Shown here piece by piece: positions 13,586-25,904 of a stretch of 64,000 nucleotides of DNA. The notes below the pieces were generated by a model, which was given only the letters and a program-made list of their open reading frames with translations, searched no databases and had not been told where the DNA came from. Source of the DNA: Marchantia polymorpha subsp. ruderalis (Eukaryota > Streptophyta > Marchantiopsida > Marchantiales > Marchantiaceae); the NCBI GenBank assembly GCA_037833965.1, contig AP031352.1, forward strand, positions 12,194,501 through 12,258,500, in the 5' to 3' direction. How positions within the stretch are numbered: the first letter of the stretch is position 1; each line of letters starts with the position of its first letter. The position numbers were made by a program, and so were the translations under genes.

Positions 13586-13833
13586 AAATAATTACTACTG
13601 CGTAGTTGTACGACGGAGCGGACGCGGTTGACGCAAGCGGCCGGTTGCAGCAGCGTGATGGAAAGTCTACGTCGTACATATACAGTTGATACGCAGTTGT
13701 TATTAGTCTAATAATTCTTCAATAATTCTTACTGCGTAGTTGAAAAAAGCAGTATTTGTACGTCGGAGCGGATGCGGTTGACGCAAGCGGAAGGCAGCAG
13801 CAGCGTGGTGGAAAGTCTACGTCGTACATATAC
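13586..13833. repeat. Tandem duplication, units of about 98 and 113 bp, spaced about 135-150 bp
   Basis: Unit 1 (about 13586-13683) and unit 2 (about 13721-13833) share the order: AT-rich start with TACTGCGTAGTTG, then CGGAGCGGA.GCGGTTGACG, then GGAAAGTCTACGTCGTACAT. The copies differ by scattered substitutions and short indels, so the duplication is older than the one at 2569. Confidence 0.85.
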
Positions 13834-14193
13834 ATCTACTGCGGTGCGAGCGACACCCACGAGTGTACCACAGTTCGGGCGAGATGGGGCCCCCGACCGC
13901 GTCCGGTCCTTGGCGTAAGCGTATATTTTCGTCGACCACGGCATGGCAGGGGATGGCATGGCGTCGCATTCCTTCCGACGAATGATAGGCTTGCCACGTA
14001 GGCACGCTGACGCGGACGCTGACGGTCTCCCCGTTCCGAGTCGGCTCGCCTGACTGCATGCGCGCGCCAGTCAGACTGGGAAGCTCTGGGGGGCGCAGGG
14101 GCAGTAGCCTTTCCGAGGGTATGACACCAAAGCGCTCCCACTTTCCTTCATAAGCCCATACAGTGTACTCCACATACCGTATCCCCCGAGGAG

Positions 14194-14216
14194 CCCCTAC
14201 CCCTACCCCTGCCCCC
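14194..14216 (-). repeat. G-quadruplex motif on the minus strand
   Basis: Four C-runs of at least four bases with one-base spacers on the plus strand, giving G-runs on the minus strand. Confidence 0.75.
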
Positions 14217-15520
14217 GGCCATGACAGGGGCAATTGCCTCCGGATCTATTAGCCTCCTCGGCCGGCCCTAGAGGTCAATGCTGGGGTCTCTGTCCCCGAC
14301 TGCACCGTGACCCTGCGTCGGGGCCCAGGCTCACCTACGCGACGCTAACCATCGTCTGGGACTCTGGGGGCTTCCAACTTTTGTCTAAGCTCGCCTGACC
14401 GCCTTCTCGCCTTTCGAGGATTTGTACGTAAGCATTCATCAAGGAGCTATTTATACGAGAGGAATGTGTTCCCGTGGGATAAGATCTTCCGTAATCCGTA
14501 GGTGAGTGAGTGATTCATGAGGTCCCACTGTCTGGGCCGACGCCAGTGGCTCACTCACGCTCGAGAGTTCTGAGTAAGCCCCGTCTGAAGTCTGTTTTTG
14601 GAGGTGTAGGCCCGTTACTCTTCTACAAACCACGCTGCGAACTGATGATGGTGAACATGTCGACGGCGATTGAGTTCTCGATTCCGTGTTGCGTTGTGAG
14701 CTCTGCCCTTTGACGAATTCTTGCGCGAGAGAAAGAGAGGAAGAGAGGAAGACCGCAAGATCTGGAATGCAAGGGCCTTCAACATCGAACATTCTTCAAC
14801 TGTTGGAGTTGGAGGTGGCCCAGATTCGCCACATCTCGTTTGCATGCGGGTTTGGAACTCGTCGTCTCGATGACGTGAGCGTGGTCCCGATCGAGCGAAG
14901 GGAGAGCATGGATCCGAGTCTGCAAATCATATCCGCATGGCCATGGCCCTGAAAAACTCGACGCTTTGATGCGGCTGCTGATGGCGGGCGGAGCTCTAAT
15001 GGAGCCTGATGCCGTGGGCGTGAGTAGTGCACAGCCCACAGCAGCAGCGGCATCGTCAGCCTTCTCACGTACGTCGTCAATTCGAGCACACCGCATTCGG
15101 AAGAGGACATGAGCATCTGCATCAGTGAGTGCCCTGCGAGCTCTCTCTAACACGGCTCTCAAGGATCAGAGGCGCAGGAGAAACGAACCTCACCCCCCTC
15201 GAATCTTCAAGGGGTTAAAACACCACGGGGGTGCTTAAACTCCTGCTCTCTGGCCCATCAAAGCTGTCTGTGGTTACAGTTGACCGGTAACCGGTATCCT
15301 CCAGTGCCCACGGCTCTGGTCGGGAAGAGCGACGGAGTTCCGTGTTGAGACGTGGCGCAGAGGTTCAGACAGAATCGTGCTAACCACGTACTGCTCGGGG
15401 GAATATTCCCGAGTTGGGGAGGAATCGAGTGCAATGGTCCGCTGGAATCTTCGGAGGTGAGTGCGTCCAGTGTACTGCCCCACCCCCACCCCCCGGCTAT
15501 TTCCGTTATGCTCGAACCCT

Positions 15521-15550
15521 CCCAGACCCAGCCCCAGCCCCAACCCCAGC
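15521..15550 (-). repeat. G-quadruplex motif on the minus strand
   Basis: Five C-runs of three to four bases with spacers of two to three bases on the plus strand. Confidence 0.75.
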
Positions 15551-16038
15551 CAGGGGAACATGCCGCATGTCCATCGTGTATCCCCCTGTACCTGCGGGAC
15601 AAGGCTTCTGTCTATGCGCTCGAATTGAGACAACCCCCGATGAACGGAATAGCCCTGTTCCCCGCGCAACAGCCCCTGACGCTCCTCTGAGGAGACGGGT
15701 CCGAGACCGTCCGACCACATTGCGTCAGGCCCCCCGGGGGCCCCGTCCCGCATCCACGCCTTCCCCATCGTCGCTTGGTGCCTCGCTTCCGTTAAAGGTG
15801 CGTCCTGGAGGACAAGAGGAGGATTTGAATCGGACCGGGCGGGCGGGCAAGCGGTACGCCCCGAAATTGTCAGGCGGCCAGGAGGAGTCTTAGCTGCCCG
15901 CCAATAAATGCAAGCACCGGGTGGTTTCTCGCCTGTACTTTACAGCCTGACACTCTCGCCTCTTAGCCCCGCTGCGATGGGGCCTCGCTGAAGGCGCTTG
16001 TTAATCAACCCCCAACGAGCTCTGCAGTTCCACATGTA

Positions 16039-16061
16039 CCCCACCCCCACCCCCACCCCCC
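16039..16061 (-). repeat. CCCCCA repeat, strong G-quadruplex motif on the minus strand
   Basis: Four consecutive C-runs of four to six bases separated by single A residues. Confidence 0.85.
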
Positions 16062-16600
16062 GGATTAAGGACGTAGCCGGGCCTCAGTCGGCCGTCGCAG
16101 CCTTCTGTTAGCGACCTTGGGGCGGAGAGGCGCGTCCCCCGTCCCGCGACGAATGGGCCCGGAAGCGACCGAAGTCCTGCGCCGAATGAATCCATGGCCC
16201 GGTGTCCCCCGTCGTCACGACTCACGGGGTACGATGGGGTGGCTAGCTGGACTACCCCCAAGAGCAGCGAGCGTAACTTTGCATCCTGGACTTCGTATGA
16301 GCTCGAGGCACGAGTGTGTACGGCGTATGTATGACGAAGGTACATCATAGTACAGTACAGAATCATGCTGACAATGTTCACCGGAGAATTTCGCATCATT
16401 TGGCCTTTTAGCTCTCGGCCATTATTGGACTCTCGCGCCATCGCTTTCCGACTAAAGGCCTGAACGCTCGGATTCTGTGTGACGAGCCCAGCAGCGGCTG
16501 CTTCCCCCGCTGCTGCCTCGTCTGCGTGCGCTAGATCTTCACCGCTTTCTGACTTTTCTCAAATCTCTGTGCGCGCATTGTTGACGTTCCCTCATTGACG

Positions 16601-19600
16601 CCTAATTCACGAAATTCGGTAGAACAGTGAATTCGACCTCGGAGGCATCCACTTCCTCCCTCATTACCACGTTCCTGCTCATGTGAATGATGGAACCGAG
16701 AGCACTTTTGGTGGTGGAATTCCGTTTGTCCTCTGTCCTACTTCCGATCCGAAAAGTGCCCAAATTCGTGCAAACTTATGTCCGCCCTTCCGATTCCCGG
16801 CAGCTCCCAAAGCCTTCTTTCGAGTTTGGTTTCCTCATTCCGGGGGCTTCATTACTGATCAATCATTTATGAGTGTGGGGGGAAAAGAGATTACAGAACA
16901 AGCGTGCTTGGGCTTGGGCTTCAGGTTCCTTCCTTCGGGAGCGGGTGGATTTCGCATGCAGTTGCAATTCTGCATGAGACCTGAATAATGAAATCATGCC
17001 CAGCATTAACTTTTGATGTATCCGAGAAAGGCACTGTTGGTGCATGAAAGATGTCATGTCGAGATGAAGTGTTGGGGCTGATTGATTCCATACGTGGGGT
17101 GCGAGCAGCGACAAAGATCACCTTCAGAACATGTGCGCCACCCCATTCACTCACTCACTCACTCAACTCATTCCTGTCTGAATTACATTTCGACCACTCG
17201 GAGGAGGTTGAGTTCATTAGCTCGCTCTCACACTCTCCCCCTCCCCCCCTCGCCCTCTAAAAACACACAAATCCGTCCTTCCATTTGTTCAATAAATTTC
17301 CTTTCCGTGACCGAAGATTGATCTGCTGCTGCTGCTATGACTGTGGCCAGCGGTTGTACCCGGGTCGACATGATCATGAGTTGGTCTGAGTCTCTGGGAG
17401 TTAAGGCTCAAGCATCACCGAGCTGCGTGATTCCAGCTCCAATTTCAACGACGGAACACTCACTCCGTTAGGAATTTCTTCCCTTTCACCCCCTCGGGTC
17501 CGTTGAAGTCAAGCCCCTCTTTCGCCATGGTCACTGCTGCTAGAAGCCTGCGCATGCACCCCAGATTTGCGCCCCAACGCTCCAGATTCCAAGGCCTCGC
17601 TCGCGAACTTATCCGCATTCCGGAGAGCAGCGTGATACAAGATTTCATGGTACACGACTTTCGAGACTGCTACCACATGTTACTACAGCGTACGAGGGGC
17701 TGGTGTGACATAGACATGTCGTTGTATTCTTCGGCTTCCCATGTTGTCCCTAAATGATGCTCGGTGAGCGAGCTGAGCATGCAATGAGTTCGATAGATTT
17801 ATATTCCATCCTATAATAGATTCCTATCGAATTCATTTGCTAAATGGCAAGATGCAAGAGCGACAATGGCGGTGATGTGCAACCGAAGGATGTCAGCAGT
17901 CGATGGTATGGGGTGAACCTGCAAATCGTCTACAGAAGTCTACAGGAATGTGCATAGCCAATAGAAGGTATTGTCCCCATGGTCGATAGTTCGAGAGTGA
18001 ATGAATGAATGAATGAATGAGCAGGATGAGGACCTTTGCTTACTATTCTCGAAGGTGGTGTGGTTAGTGATCATGTTTTTGAGAAGGCGATACGAGGGAC
18101 GGTAGGGTACCAGTCCACTCGAGTACTCATGGACAGCAGCCGAAAAGGTCCAGATCTCACAACCTCATACACTCACTGACAAACAAACAGGTTCAAGGGA
18201 CGGACCGTACCAGGATTTAACGATAGAGTCTACAGTCTAGAGTCTAAACAGGAGAAGGGTCGGTCACTTATGAAATTCCATTGCAGCGCGAAGGATCTCT
18301 TCTTCACGTCCGAGCCCTCGACGATTTCAATTCCCCTGCTGTTAACAGATGCTAATCGAGATGTAATTCAGTGGCCTCTGCAGCTCTGAGTCACTGACAA
18401 TCGTAGAGTCGAAGGCATTGTGCTTGTGTCGATCTCTCTGGCCAAGTCTACCCTACTGAGTCATACTAATGGCATCTAGAACCCACATGCTAAAATGAGA
18501 CTCCAGCGTGAGTAAGTGAGTGAGTGAATGAATGAAGGACGAGACATACGCACTGCAGTAGTACATGTATAGTCGTAAGAACTCGGGTGCATGATCTGTA
18601 GCCGGCTGATGCATTTGTCAGTAATCAGGGCTCGGAGGTCAGACGTGTGAAGTATAGAACTGCTACTCGCTTGCTTACTTACTGTACTGTACATACGAAT
18701 GAAGAATGGCGCAGGTTTTGGCTTCCTCATACGCCCAAATGTGGCGAAGCAGTTCAATGCTCGAATGAGTGAGGGCCTCTTTACTGCGTAGGTGCTCAAT
18801 AGCACCAAGCAATACATACCATACAGTACAGTACCCCGAGGCAATACAAAGACAAATGACTTGACTGGACTTTGGATCCACGACGAAATTCGTTGATGAC
18901 CTGTCCCTCATTCATTAAGTGCTATTCGACCCTTACTTCCTTCCTTCCCTCCTTCCCTCCCTCCTACCTACGTTACACGAAGAGTGCATTCCTCGTCCTC
19001 CCCCACCCCCTGCCCCTCCCTGTCGCCCTCCTCTCGTTGCACAATGCAAAAGCAGTGTAAGACTCCCCCACCCCATCCATGATTGCAGCCGAGCTGGCTC
19101 GAGTCTGCTGTACCGTCGGACCTGACCTGACCTGACCAAGTTGCAGGAAGCCGGCAAGAACTTCAGGAAGGCGAGGGTCTGCGATTCTCTCCGTCCGGAA
19201 TCGGCCCATCCATAGCTCAGACTCGTGACGTGTATGTGTGAGAAAAAGGCAACTCGACCCTTCTGGTTTTCTGGGTGAGCCGAAGTTCCAGACCCAGAAA
19301 TCCACAAGTGAATGAATGAATGATTAAACGGTAGATCGATTGGAGCTTTTGACCTTTTCCAGTCATGAAGTAAAAGGGCGCAATGTGGGTTTGACACGCG
19401 AGGTAGATGAGCCTATTCATGAAGAACAAAGTGGAAATCCACGCTCGTTGGTACTGGCTGTGATCTTGGCATAGTTCATCTGCAGCTCATGCTTCGCAAT
19501 TGAAGCTGTCGTGAAAGCAGTCGGATGAGTACGTGCGCCATATCGGTGCTAGTCTAAACGGGGCCTTTCCATATCGTCAACGGTGGCCACTGAGCATCAC

Positions 19601-20680
19601 CTGGTTTACTTCCATCGATTATTAGGTCATGATGAAGTAAATGAAGCGAAAAGGCTCATTGAAAGCCAATCATGTATGGATTCTCTGTCTGACTCGTATA
19701 CAGAATCAATGACTATGCAAACCCTACCAGCACAATGGGCATTCAATAAAACAGAACTTTGGCTTTGAGCATATTCTCCCATCTTGTCATCGCCATATAT
19801 ACCCACAAACTTGTCTTTTAACCAATGAGTGGATTATAAAAGGATTCAATCAAGTGAATGAGCACTGGATTTCTGAAACTCTCCGACGTTCTTCTTCCTG
19901 CAGGAGCCATAAGAATCTCGATACGATAAAGCAAGTGGGTTGATAATGGGATGGTTGATACGAAAAGCAAGTGGGTGGTAAAACTTAAAAATCAGGGCAA
20001 GCTTTTGTAGTCACATTCTCAATGCATCCGAATTCAAGACAAAGTGACTGCTTGGGAATGCATCCTCGATTATAATCTGTCCGGTCAACATATACATGGA
20101 CGACAACTACAGGAAAGAGCACCGTCAATGACTGCAAGCTGTCAATAATGGTCTATCCATTGACAACTTGGCCCAATTTGACGGTGCACGAAAATGGTAA
20201 CGTCGACAGCAGTTCATTATCAACTTCGTGTATCTTCCTCTTGTGGTTGCCGTATGTGAGCTTCTCATTTACGAAAGTAGCAAGTGCACGAAAGTCGTAG
20301 CGACGGCTACGAGGATTTCCAAGTCACAGAGTTTATGTGGCCACTTGGATGTTCACAAGATGCAAGAGGTGGGTGGAGCATCTGGATGGCTTTTTTATTC
20401 CACGTTTTGGATTCATGCGGTTTGTACCAACACCGAATAAATTCGACAATTAATGTCCAAGGGAAGGGAGGGGATCGGACTTATGGACGTGGTTAGCACC
20501 CAGTTGGCTTCAAGCGGAAAGAGAGCATTCCAGATTGCTCGAGGCATTGATTCTGAGCACGACGGAAGCACCACAAGGACATTGCATAAGTCCTCACACG
20601 TACCTCTCGCCCACTGAGCTCCTGGTGTTGAACGTCCACACGGATCTCTGACTTTGGCAGGTCGTACTCTCTGTCCCCAA
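16601..20680. other. Intergenic, no recognised gene
   Basis: GC content falls towards the plant average. GAAT-type runs occur at about 17998-18020 and 18510-18535, and CTTC/CTCC runs at about 18938-18962. Open frames are at most about 150 codons, none with a recognisable domain or paired splice sites. Nothing else is seen. Confidence 0.5.
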
Positions 20681-20688
20681 CCGAGTCG

Positions 20689-20771
20689 TTGCTACTAAAG
20701 TGAAACTCCAATTCAACCGCGCGAGGTTGTCGATACTCGGAGACTGAATTGGAGTTTCACTTTAGTGGCAA
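20689..20771. repeat. Long inverted repeat: 27-bp arms, 29-nt loop
   Basis: Left arm 20689-20715 and right arm 20745-20771 are reverse complements at 26 of 27 positions. The loop is 20716-20744. The size and near-perfect pairing fit a small-RNA foldback or a tiny hairpin element; no known plant microRNA sequence is recognised in either arm. Confidence 0.9.
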
Positions 20772-21393
20772 TGGAGTGAAAGGAATGAGCAAGTCAAGCT
20801 CTTTGACGCAAAGCATGGAGGGGATCAGAAGTAGTTCTGAAGCCTTGAGAAGTGAGTACTCAGTGGAGATGTGCAGTGATCGAGTGTTGACATTCCAGCC
20901 TCAACATGGGACAAGTAGATTACCATGATAGGATGGGATCACAAGAGAAACCAGTGAATATTGACATTCCAACTGCTGAGAGGTGTGGCCAAAGCATCAT
21001 AGCAAAGAATCTATAGCCATCAGAGCATCACTTCTCGGTTTGTGCACCGGAGTGCACAACATGGTGGACATTGTCGATGCGTTTGAATATTCAATTCTGA
21101 GGGTCCAAGGTCAAGAAGTTTCGGCTACTAGCGGCGACGGTTGTTCAAAGCATCGACAACCTTTATATCAGTTCCTTTTACAATCTCCTGAATTTGGAGT
21201 TTAATGTCCTCTGAGTAGTAAGGACTTCGAAACGGCCCCAATTTCGGGCCTGAGGTGTAATGTGGGCCACAATGCCTTCTCCTCTCCTTCATATGGAAAA
21301 AATAATGCGACCCTGGAGACAATGAGAGAGTATCTCGGGTAATGATCCAACATTACGAAACCGAGCCACTAAAAAAATTTGACCGCACATTCT

Positions 21394-23271
21394 TCACATG
21401 TGGTTCATCACACTGACACGATCGTACGGGGGAGAATGTGCCTTGACATAAGCTGTGGCTTCTTCTTCAGAGAGTCCATGCTCCAGTAGACCTCTGATGA
21501 TAACATGGCTATATGATTTTGAAGGTGCGCAAACAGGAAGTTGGCCTTCACTGAATCTCCTCATATCAGCAATGGAACATCTGCAGAAAATGAGGACAGT
21601 CAAAACCCTGTGAGTCGATAATTCACCTCACGATCAGAGCTTCCTGAGATGAACGTCATATCATGCGACCTTAAAGTGGGAGAGAGGAGGGGATGCATAT
21701 TCCATTAAACTGCAAATGATCAACAACTTTCGCTGATGGACTGCCTGCCTGGTTCTAAGGTTGTTCGTCTTCAGAGAGATCTCATTTCAGCTTCTAAGAT
21801 TATAACCATCGCCATAGTCAGTGAGGACACTCTTACGTGAAGGTCAAAATAGGAAGCCCATCTTCATCGCGTAAATACTTCAGGGTTCCGTACCAGGACC
21901 CCTGCACAGGAGAGCAGATCTGACTTCAGTGAAATACGAGGGCCCTGATACTTTCCTGCACTACCGGCCTTGACATTCAAAGGTGATGCAACGACCAGAC
22001 AGTGTAATTCATCATTCACATTTCGAAGCCATTCCTGTGGTTTTTCAGTCTATGACTTCGACACAGCCGGATACATATATTCTGCCTAAATGCACATCTG
22101 CTAAGGAGCTTTACCGGGAAGAAGTCGAAGGTACGATGGCTTGCTATCTCATCCCTTCTCAATCTGTCGATGAAATTCCAGTCGACGGTCGAGTGACTGT
22201 TGACCGTGGAGTCGTTTGGATCTCTTCGATTCTCCTGTGCGAGCACATCGCAGAACTGCTGCAACCTGTCCACAAAAGCATCAATAGCTTCGAAGCAGGA
22301 CTTGCCAAGCCATACAACTGTGCCGAGCTGCAAGTGCGTAATTTTCTGTCCCTTTACAACTTGGCAGAGGAAGGACTTCTGCGCGTTTTGCAGCTTTCCT
22401 CGTTCCCTCGTGAGGTCAAATGGAGGTAAAGATGGAACTCACGTTATCTTGTATATACGCATCAAAGTATCGGGAGAACCTCCATGTGAGATGGGATCCA
22501 GAAACGCAACACCTCCTGAGCCCCAAAAGGAACTCCACTCGTGACCGAAAATTAGTTTATGAGGAACTCGTAACCATCGAGAAGCTACTGGAGGTGTTCT
22601 GTTTCTTCCACCCCCGCATGCCCTTGCCATGCCCTCTACCTGCAATCGACATCAGGTTTACTGATGCTCAATTTAAATCCACAGTATCTACATTTCATGG
22701 GAAGATGCAACAAATATACAAAATGTGGATAGTGACAGCGGACTAATAGCTAGCAGGTCTTCTGTGAGATCACACCTTGCACCGTTCCTGACGGCAATGC
22801 AAGTCTCGAAATATGGATGTGCCCTGATTTTTGATCTGAATGGACTAACAACTTCTTCTGCATGATGAAACTATTTGCAGAGCTGCATATCATCCTTCCA
22901 TGTTTTACAGAGAGTTTTACCACGAATTTGGCTTTGAAACTCAGAGTTCTGAGACATTGAATGAAAGCTGCTTTCACTCATACCTGCCCTCCCTCGATGT
23001 AACACATGAACCTTGCACTCCACATGTTTGAAGCGTAGCTGCCATACCAAACGTAGGTGCTCTCAGGATCCTGGAACGAGGAAGAGGATCCAACGAGAGC
23101 CATCGCTTCGACTCCACAGCCTTCAACTCGAACTCTGTCCTCGTAGACCTTTGCCTCGTCTTGAACTGTGTTCTCATTCTTCAGTTCCGGTGTGCTGTAT
23201 TCTGTAATCCCTGATGCCTCGACCTCCACGCGAGCTGATGAGCTCACCACTTCACTTCCATCTCCAGCCAT
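21394..23271 (-). CDS. Gamma-glutamylcyclotransferase-like plant protein, 5 exons
   Basis: Five minus-strand exons join in frame: 23271-22984, 22639-22443, 22265-22115, 21901-21837 and 21580-21394, giving 295 aa. Junction phases 0, 2, 0 and 2 all agree, and every donor is GT with an AG acceptor. After a low-complexity N-terminus (about 70 residues), the core starts with STYVWYGSYASNMW, a variant of the YGSN motif of the gamma-glutamylcyclotransferase-like fold. It continues through SFWGSGGVAFLDP, QFCDVLAQEN, WYGTLKYL and DEDGLPILTFT, and ends with RGLLEHGLSEEEATAYV. I recognise this order from conserved plant proteins annotated only as hypothetical or cyclotransferase-like. The fold suggests glutathione or gamma-glutamyl peptide chemistry, but activity is not shown. 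The stop at 21394 ends the last exon cleanly; the short tail after SPP is not conserved in memory. Confidence 0.85.
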
Positions 23272-25904
23272 GTGGCAGGAGCCTGAGATTGGCAGCCTGA
23301 GACCCTAAACCACCGGGCCCTCGCTTTTCTCTGTGTCTTCTGCAGAGAATTGATCGCCAGAGTCATCAAGGCATTGCAAATTGAAGTGGTCTTCACTCGA
23401 GATAGGAAGGTGGCTCCTGATCATCACACACACGCTACTCACAAATTATTACCAAGCCTTGCTCGCCGTGATTGACAATTGCAGCAATTTGTATCAGTAT
23501 TTAGAATCTTCCCAGTCGTCGTTATCTCTTATCGAAAAACTGTTCCTGACAGCCAATATTTGATCCATGCTTTGATTCCAAAACTGAAGACAAATCCCGG
23601 AGTTTGCCGCAGCTTCAGACCATGTGCAGCAGCAGGCTCACCAGAGTCCTGTCGGCTTGGATAGCATCGCAAACACAATATCGAGCTACCTTGCAGAGAG
23701 AAAAACGCGCAGCACTTACAGGAATGGATCTGTCCCACAGGTCCGCTGAAATTCGTAACTTCTTCCCGTTGACCGAATCCTGATACAACAAACCTGAACA
23801 AAACTGGATCAAATTCGGGGGCTTTAATCAAAATACGTCCCCCCTCATGTCTACGAGAAATTCGATCATCTGATCGGACTATCTTGACATCCTCCAAAGG
23901 TAGCGCACGATCTCAGAAAGAATCTCGAAGCAAAGGATTTGAAACTCAAGACACGAAAGTATTTTACTTCCATACGAACAGGGCATAAAGCACCACTATG
24001 CCACAGTTTTCTCCGGAAGGAATCACAGTACCTGATGGAATTGAAGTAAGAGACTGAAGAAGCCGACTTTGACGACACTGCAGGCCAATCTATTGCAGAC
24101 TGTTCACCTGTTGGGTGACAATTCTCCAGCACACCGCTCCACTGCGAAGTGAAGCCATGAAGTTGAGAGCGATGTCAGGACTTATGAAGGATCATCTGTA
24201 CTTCGCACGGTGGCTACTGCATTATCATGTACAGCACTTTTGAGACCTTTTGAGCAGTTCAATCCCGATCTGAAATTGTCGTCAGATACCCTAGGCCTCG
24301 ATGTGTAAAGTTCTATTTACGTTTTATTGCAGAACAGTTTCGGAAGTACATGGTTTTTGAGAGTCCGTGAATGTCTGGTTAAAGTGTTACTACGTGATAA
24401 TATGCATGAAGTAAACATGAAGTGTTATATGTATATCTAGAGAATAAAGTGTATTGTCTTCGAACCTCTTTATCATTTTATGCTCAGTTCATATCTTTAG
24501 TATATATAATGCTTTCCTTCACAAATTCTTATTTTCGCAAGATTCCAAGAATGAGAGCATTGGCGCAGTTCTGGTGGGATTTCAGAGGAATTTGCGACAG
24601 GATATGTAATCACGGGACATAAATAGTTGTCGAAAGTAGCTTGGACCAAGCACAGATTAGTCAAACAGCTCAATTCTTCAAGCCCTCTAGTGCCAGTCCG
24701 TTGGATGGACGTTGGGACCCTTCAAGGGTCCCAAGGTCCAATCACCAAGGGCCACCTTTGGTGATTGTAAAAGCCACGCCCAAAGTTACGACAACGCAAA
24801 GTGTATGTAATCGGTGCAGGGCAGTCACCGAGTCAAGGAGTACAACTACCTCTAGATTGAAGAGTGAAGTCCTGAAATCGTTCCTCGATGTATGAGTTTT
24901 TGCCCTTGAGACGCAGGAAAGGAATCCACAATCGAATTCTCTAGGACAAACACCATGAGATAGAAAGTTCCCCGTGTACTATGTGCAGAAACCGACAAAA
25001 ATTAGTGTACCCATCGTATATGCCGTGTGTTGCCTGCAGACTGGTGTGGACACGGTACAGTCTCGGAGCTCACTCGGCGTGATGGCATCGATGTTGAAGC
25101 TAAAGGCCGAGCTGGACTGCAGATTCGGATGTGCTGGTCTTTTACTTCTATTGCGGAAAAGTATGGGGGTAGGGTTGTAAAATCAACAGCCTAACATCCA
25201 GAGCTAAGACTGATCACAGAAATCATAAGCCCAGTTACAAAGATCGAGGCAAATCCCAAACATAGCGAACGTTATCGGCTTCTTTTTTATCATATAATGA
25301 ACACATGTGTAGAAAGAATGGAACCCCAACAATTCACTACAAAGAGCACGGACAGAAATAAACAAGTGAGCTGAAAAACAAAAAACTAAGTTATCACCGC
25401 ATAGATCACAGATGACATCCACAATACGTAGAAGATGAACACTAAGACATCAGGTTCATAGAGATCGACAGCTTCGACAGTAACGAATAAAATGGCCTGA
25501 ATTAATTCATAATGCTGGAAAATCACAACAGACCCAAGTAAGTAAAAAGCATCCGAGCCCGAGTTCGAACCTCGACATAAAGCATTCAAACTCCAATGAT
25601 CTTTGATGTACCAGGTACCAAGCTTTCCACTAGGTTGAATACGGCGATGCGTGTACAAACAATAAATAATGACCTACTGTCTCCACCATTTGAAAAGGTA
25701 ACGCTTCCATTTGTTCGAGTCGCTATTTACAATATTTCTGAAGCTACGGGTGCACTTCTCTCACAACATGTTACAGAGTGAAGCTCCTAAAACTCAACAC
25801 TAATGCATCCCTACTCTAATGAAATCAATCATCTTATCTGTACATGAGTGACGATGCTCTAAGAATCCCAGGCAGCAAGTAGAAAGTAATGTCGGAGTCC
25901 AGGA
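23272..25904. other. Intergenic, no recognised gene
   Basis: Upstream region of the cyclotransferase-like gene (right of 23271) and 3' flank of paralogue A (left of 25905). Minus frames at 23897-23529 and 24132-23866 are open but match no family and have no clear partner exons. Two adjacent hairpins lie at 24707-24766. Confidence 0.5.
24707..24766. repeat. Two adjacent hairpins
   Basis: Hairpin 1 (24707-24739) contains a perfect 11+1+11 palindrome at 24712-24734, extended by four further pairs after one mismatch. Hairpin 2 has 9-bp arms at 24740-24748 and 24758-24766 with a 9-nt loop. They abut directly. Confidence 0.88.

Larger units (their letters stand above)
10601..16600. other. GC-rich intergenic DNA, no recognised gene
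   Basis: Open frames here are short and overlap on both strands, as expected of GC-rich non-coding DNA. It holds TATA-like sites at 10634 and 14446 (plus) and 12763 (minus), a tandem repeat at 13586-13833, an ATAG run near 12708-12720, and C-rich tracts at 14194-14216, 15521-15550 and 16039-16061. The stretch 11100-12000 is lower in GC and has no gene either. Confidence 0.55.

Noticed and set aside
17503-17757. 84-codon plus frame
   Set aside because: No similarity or domain; frames of this size are common here.
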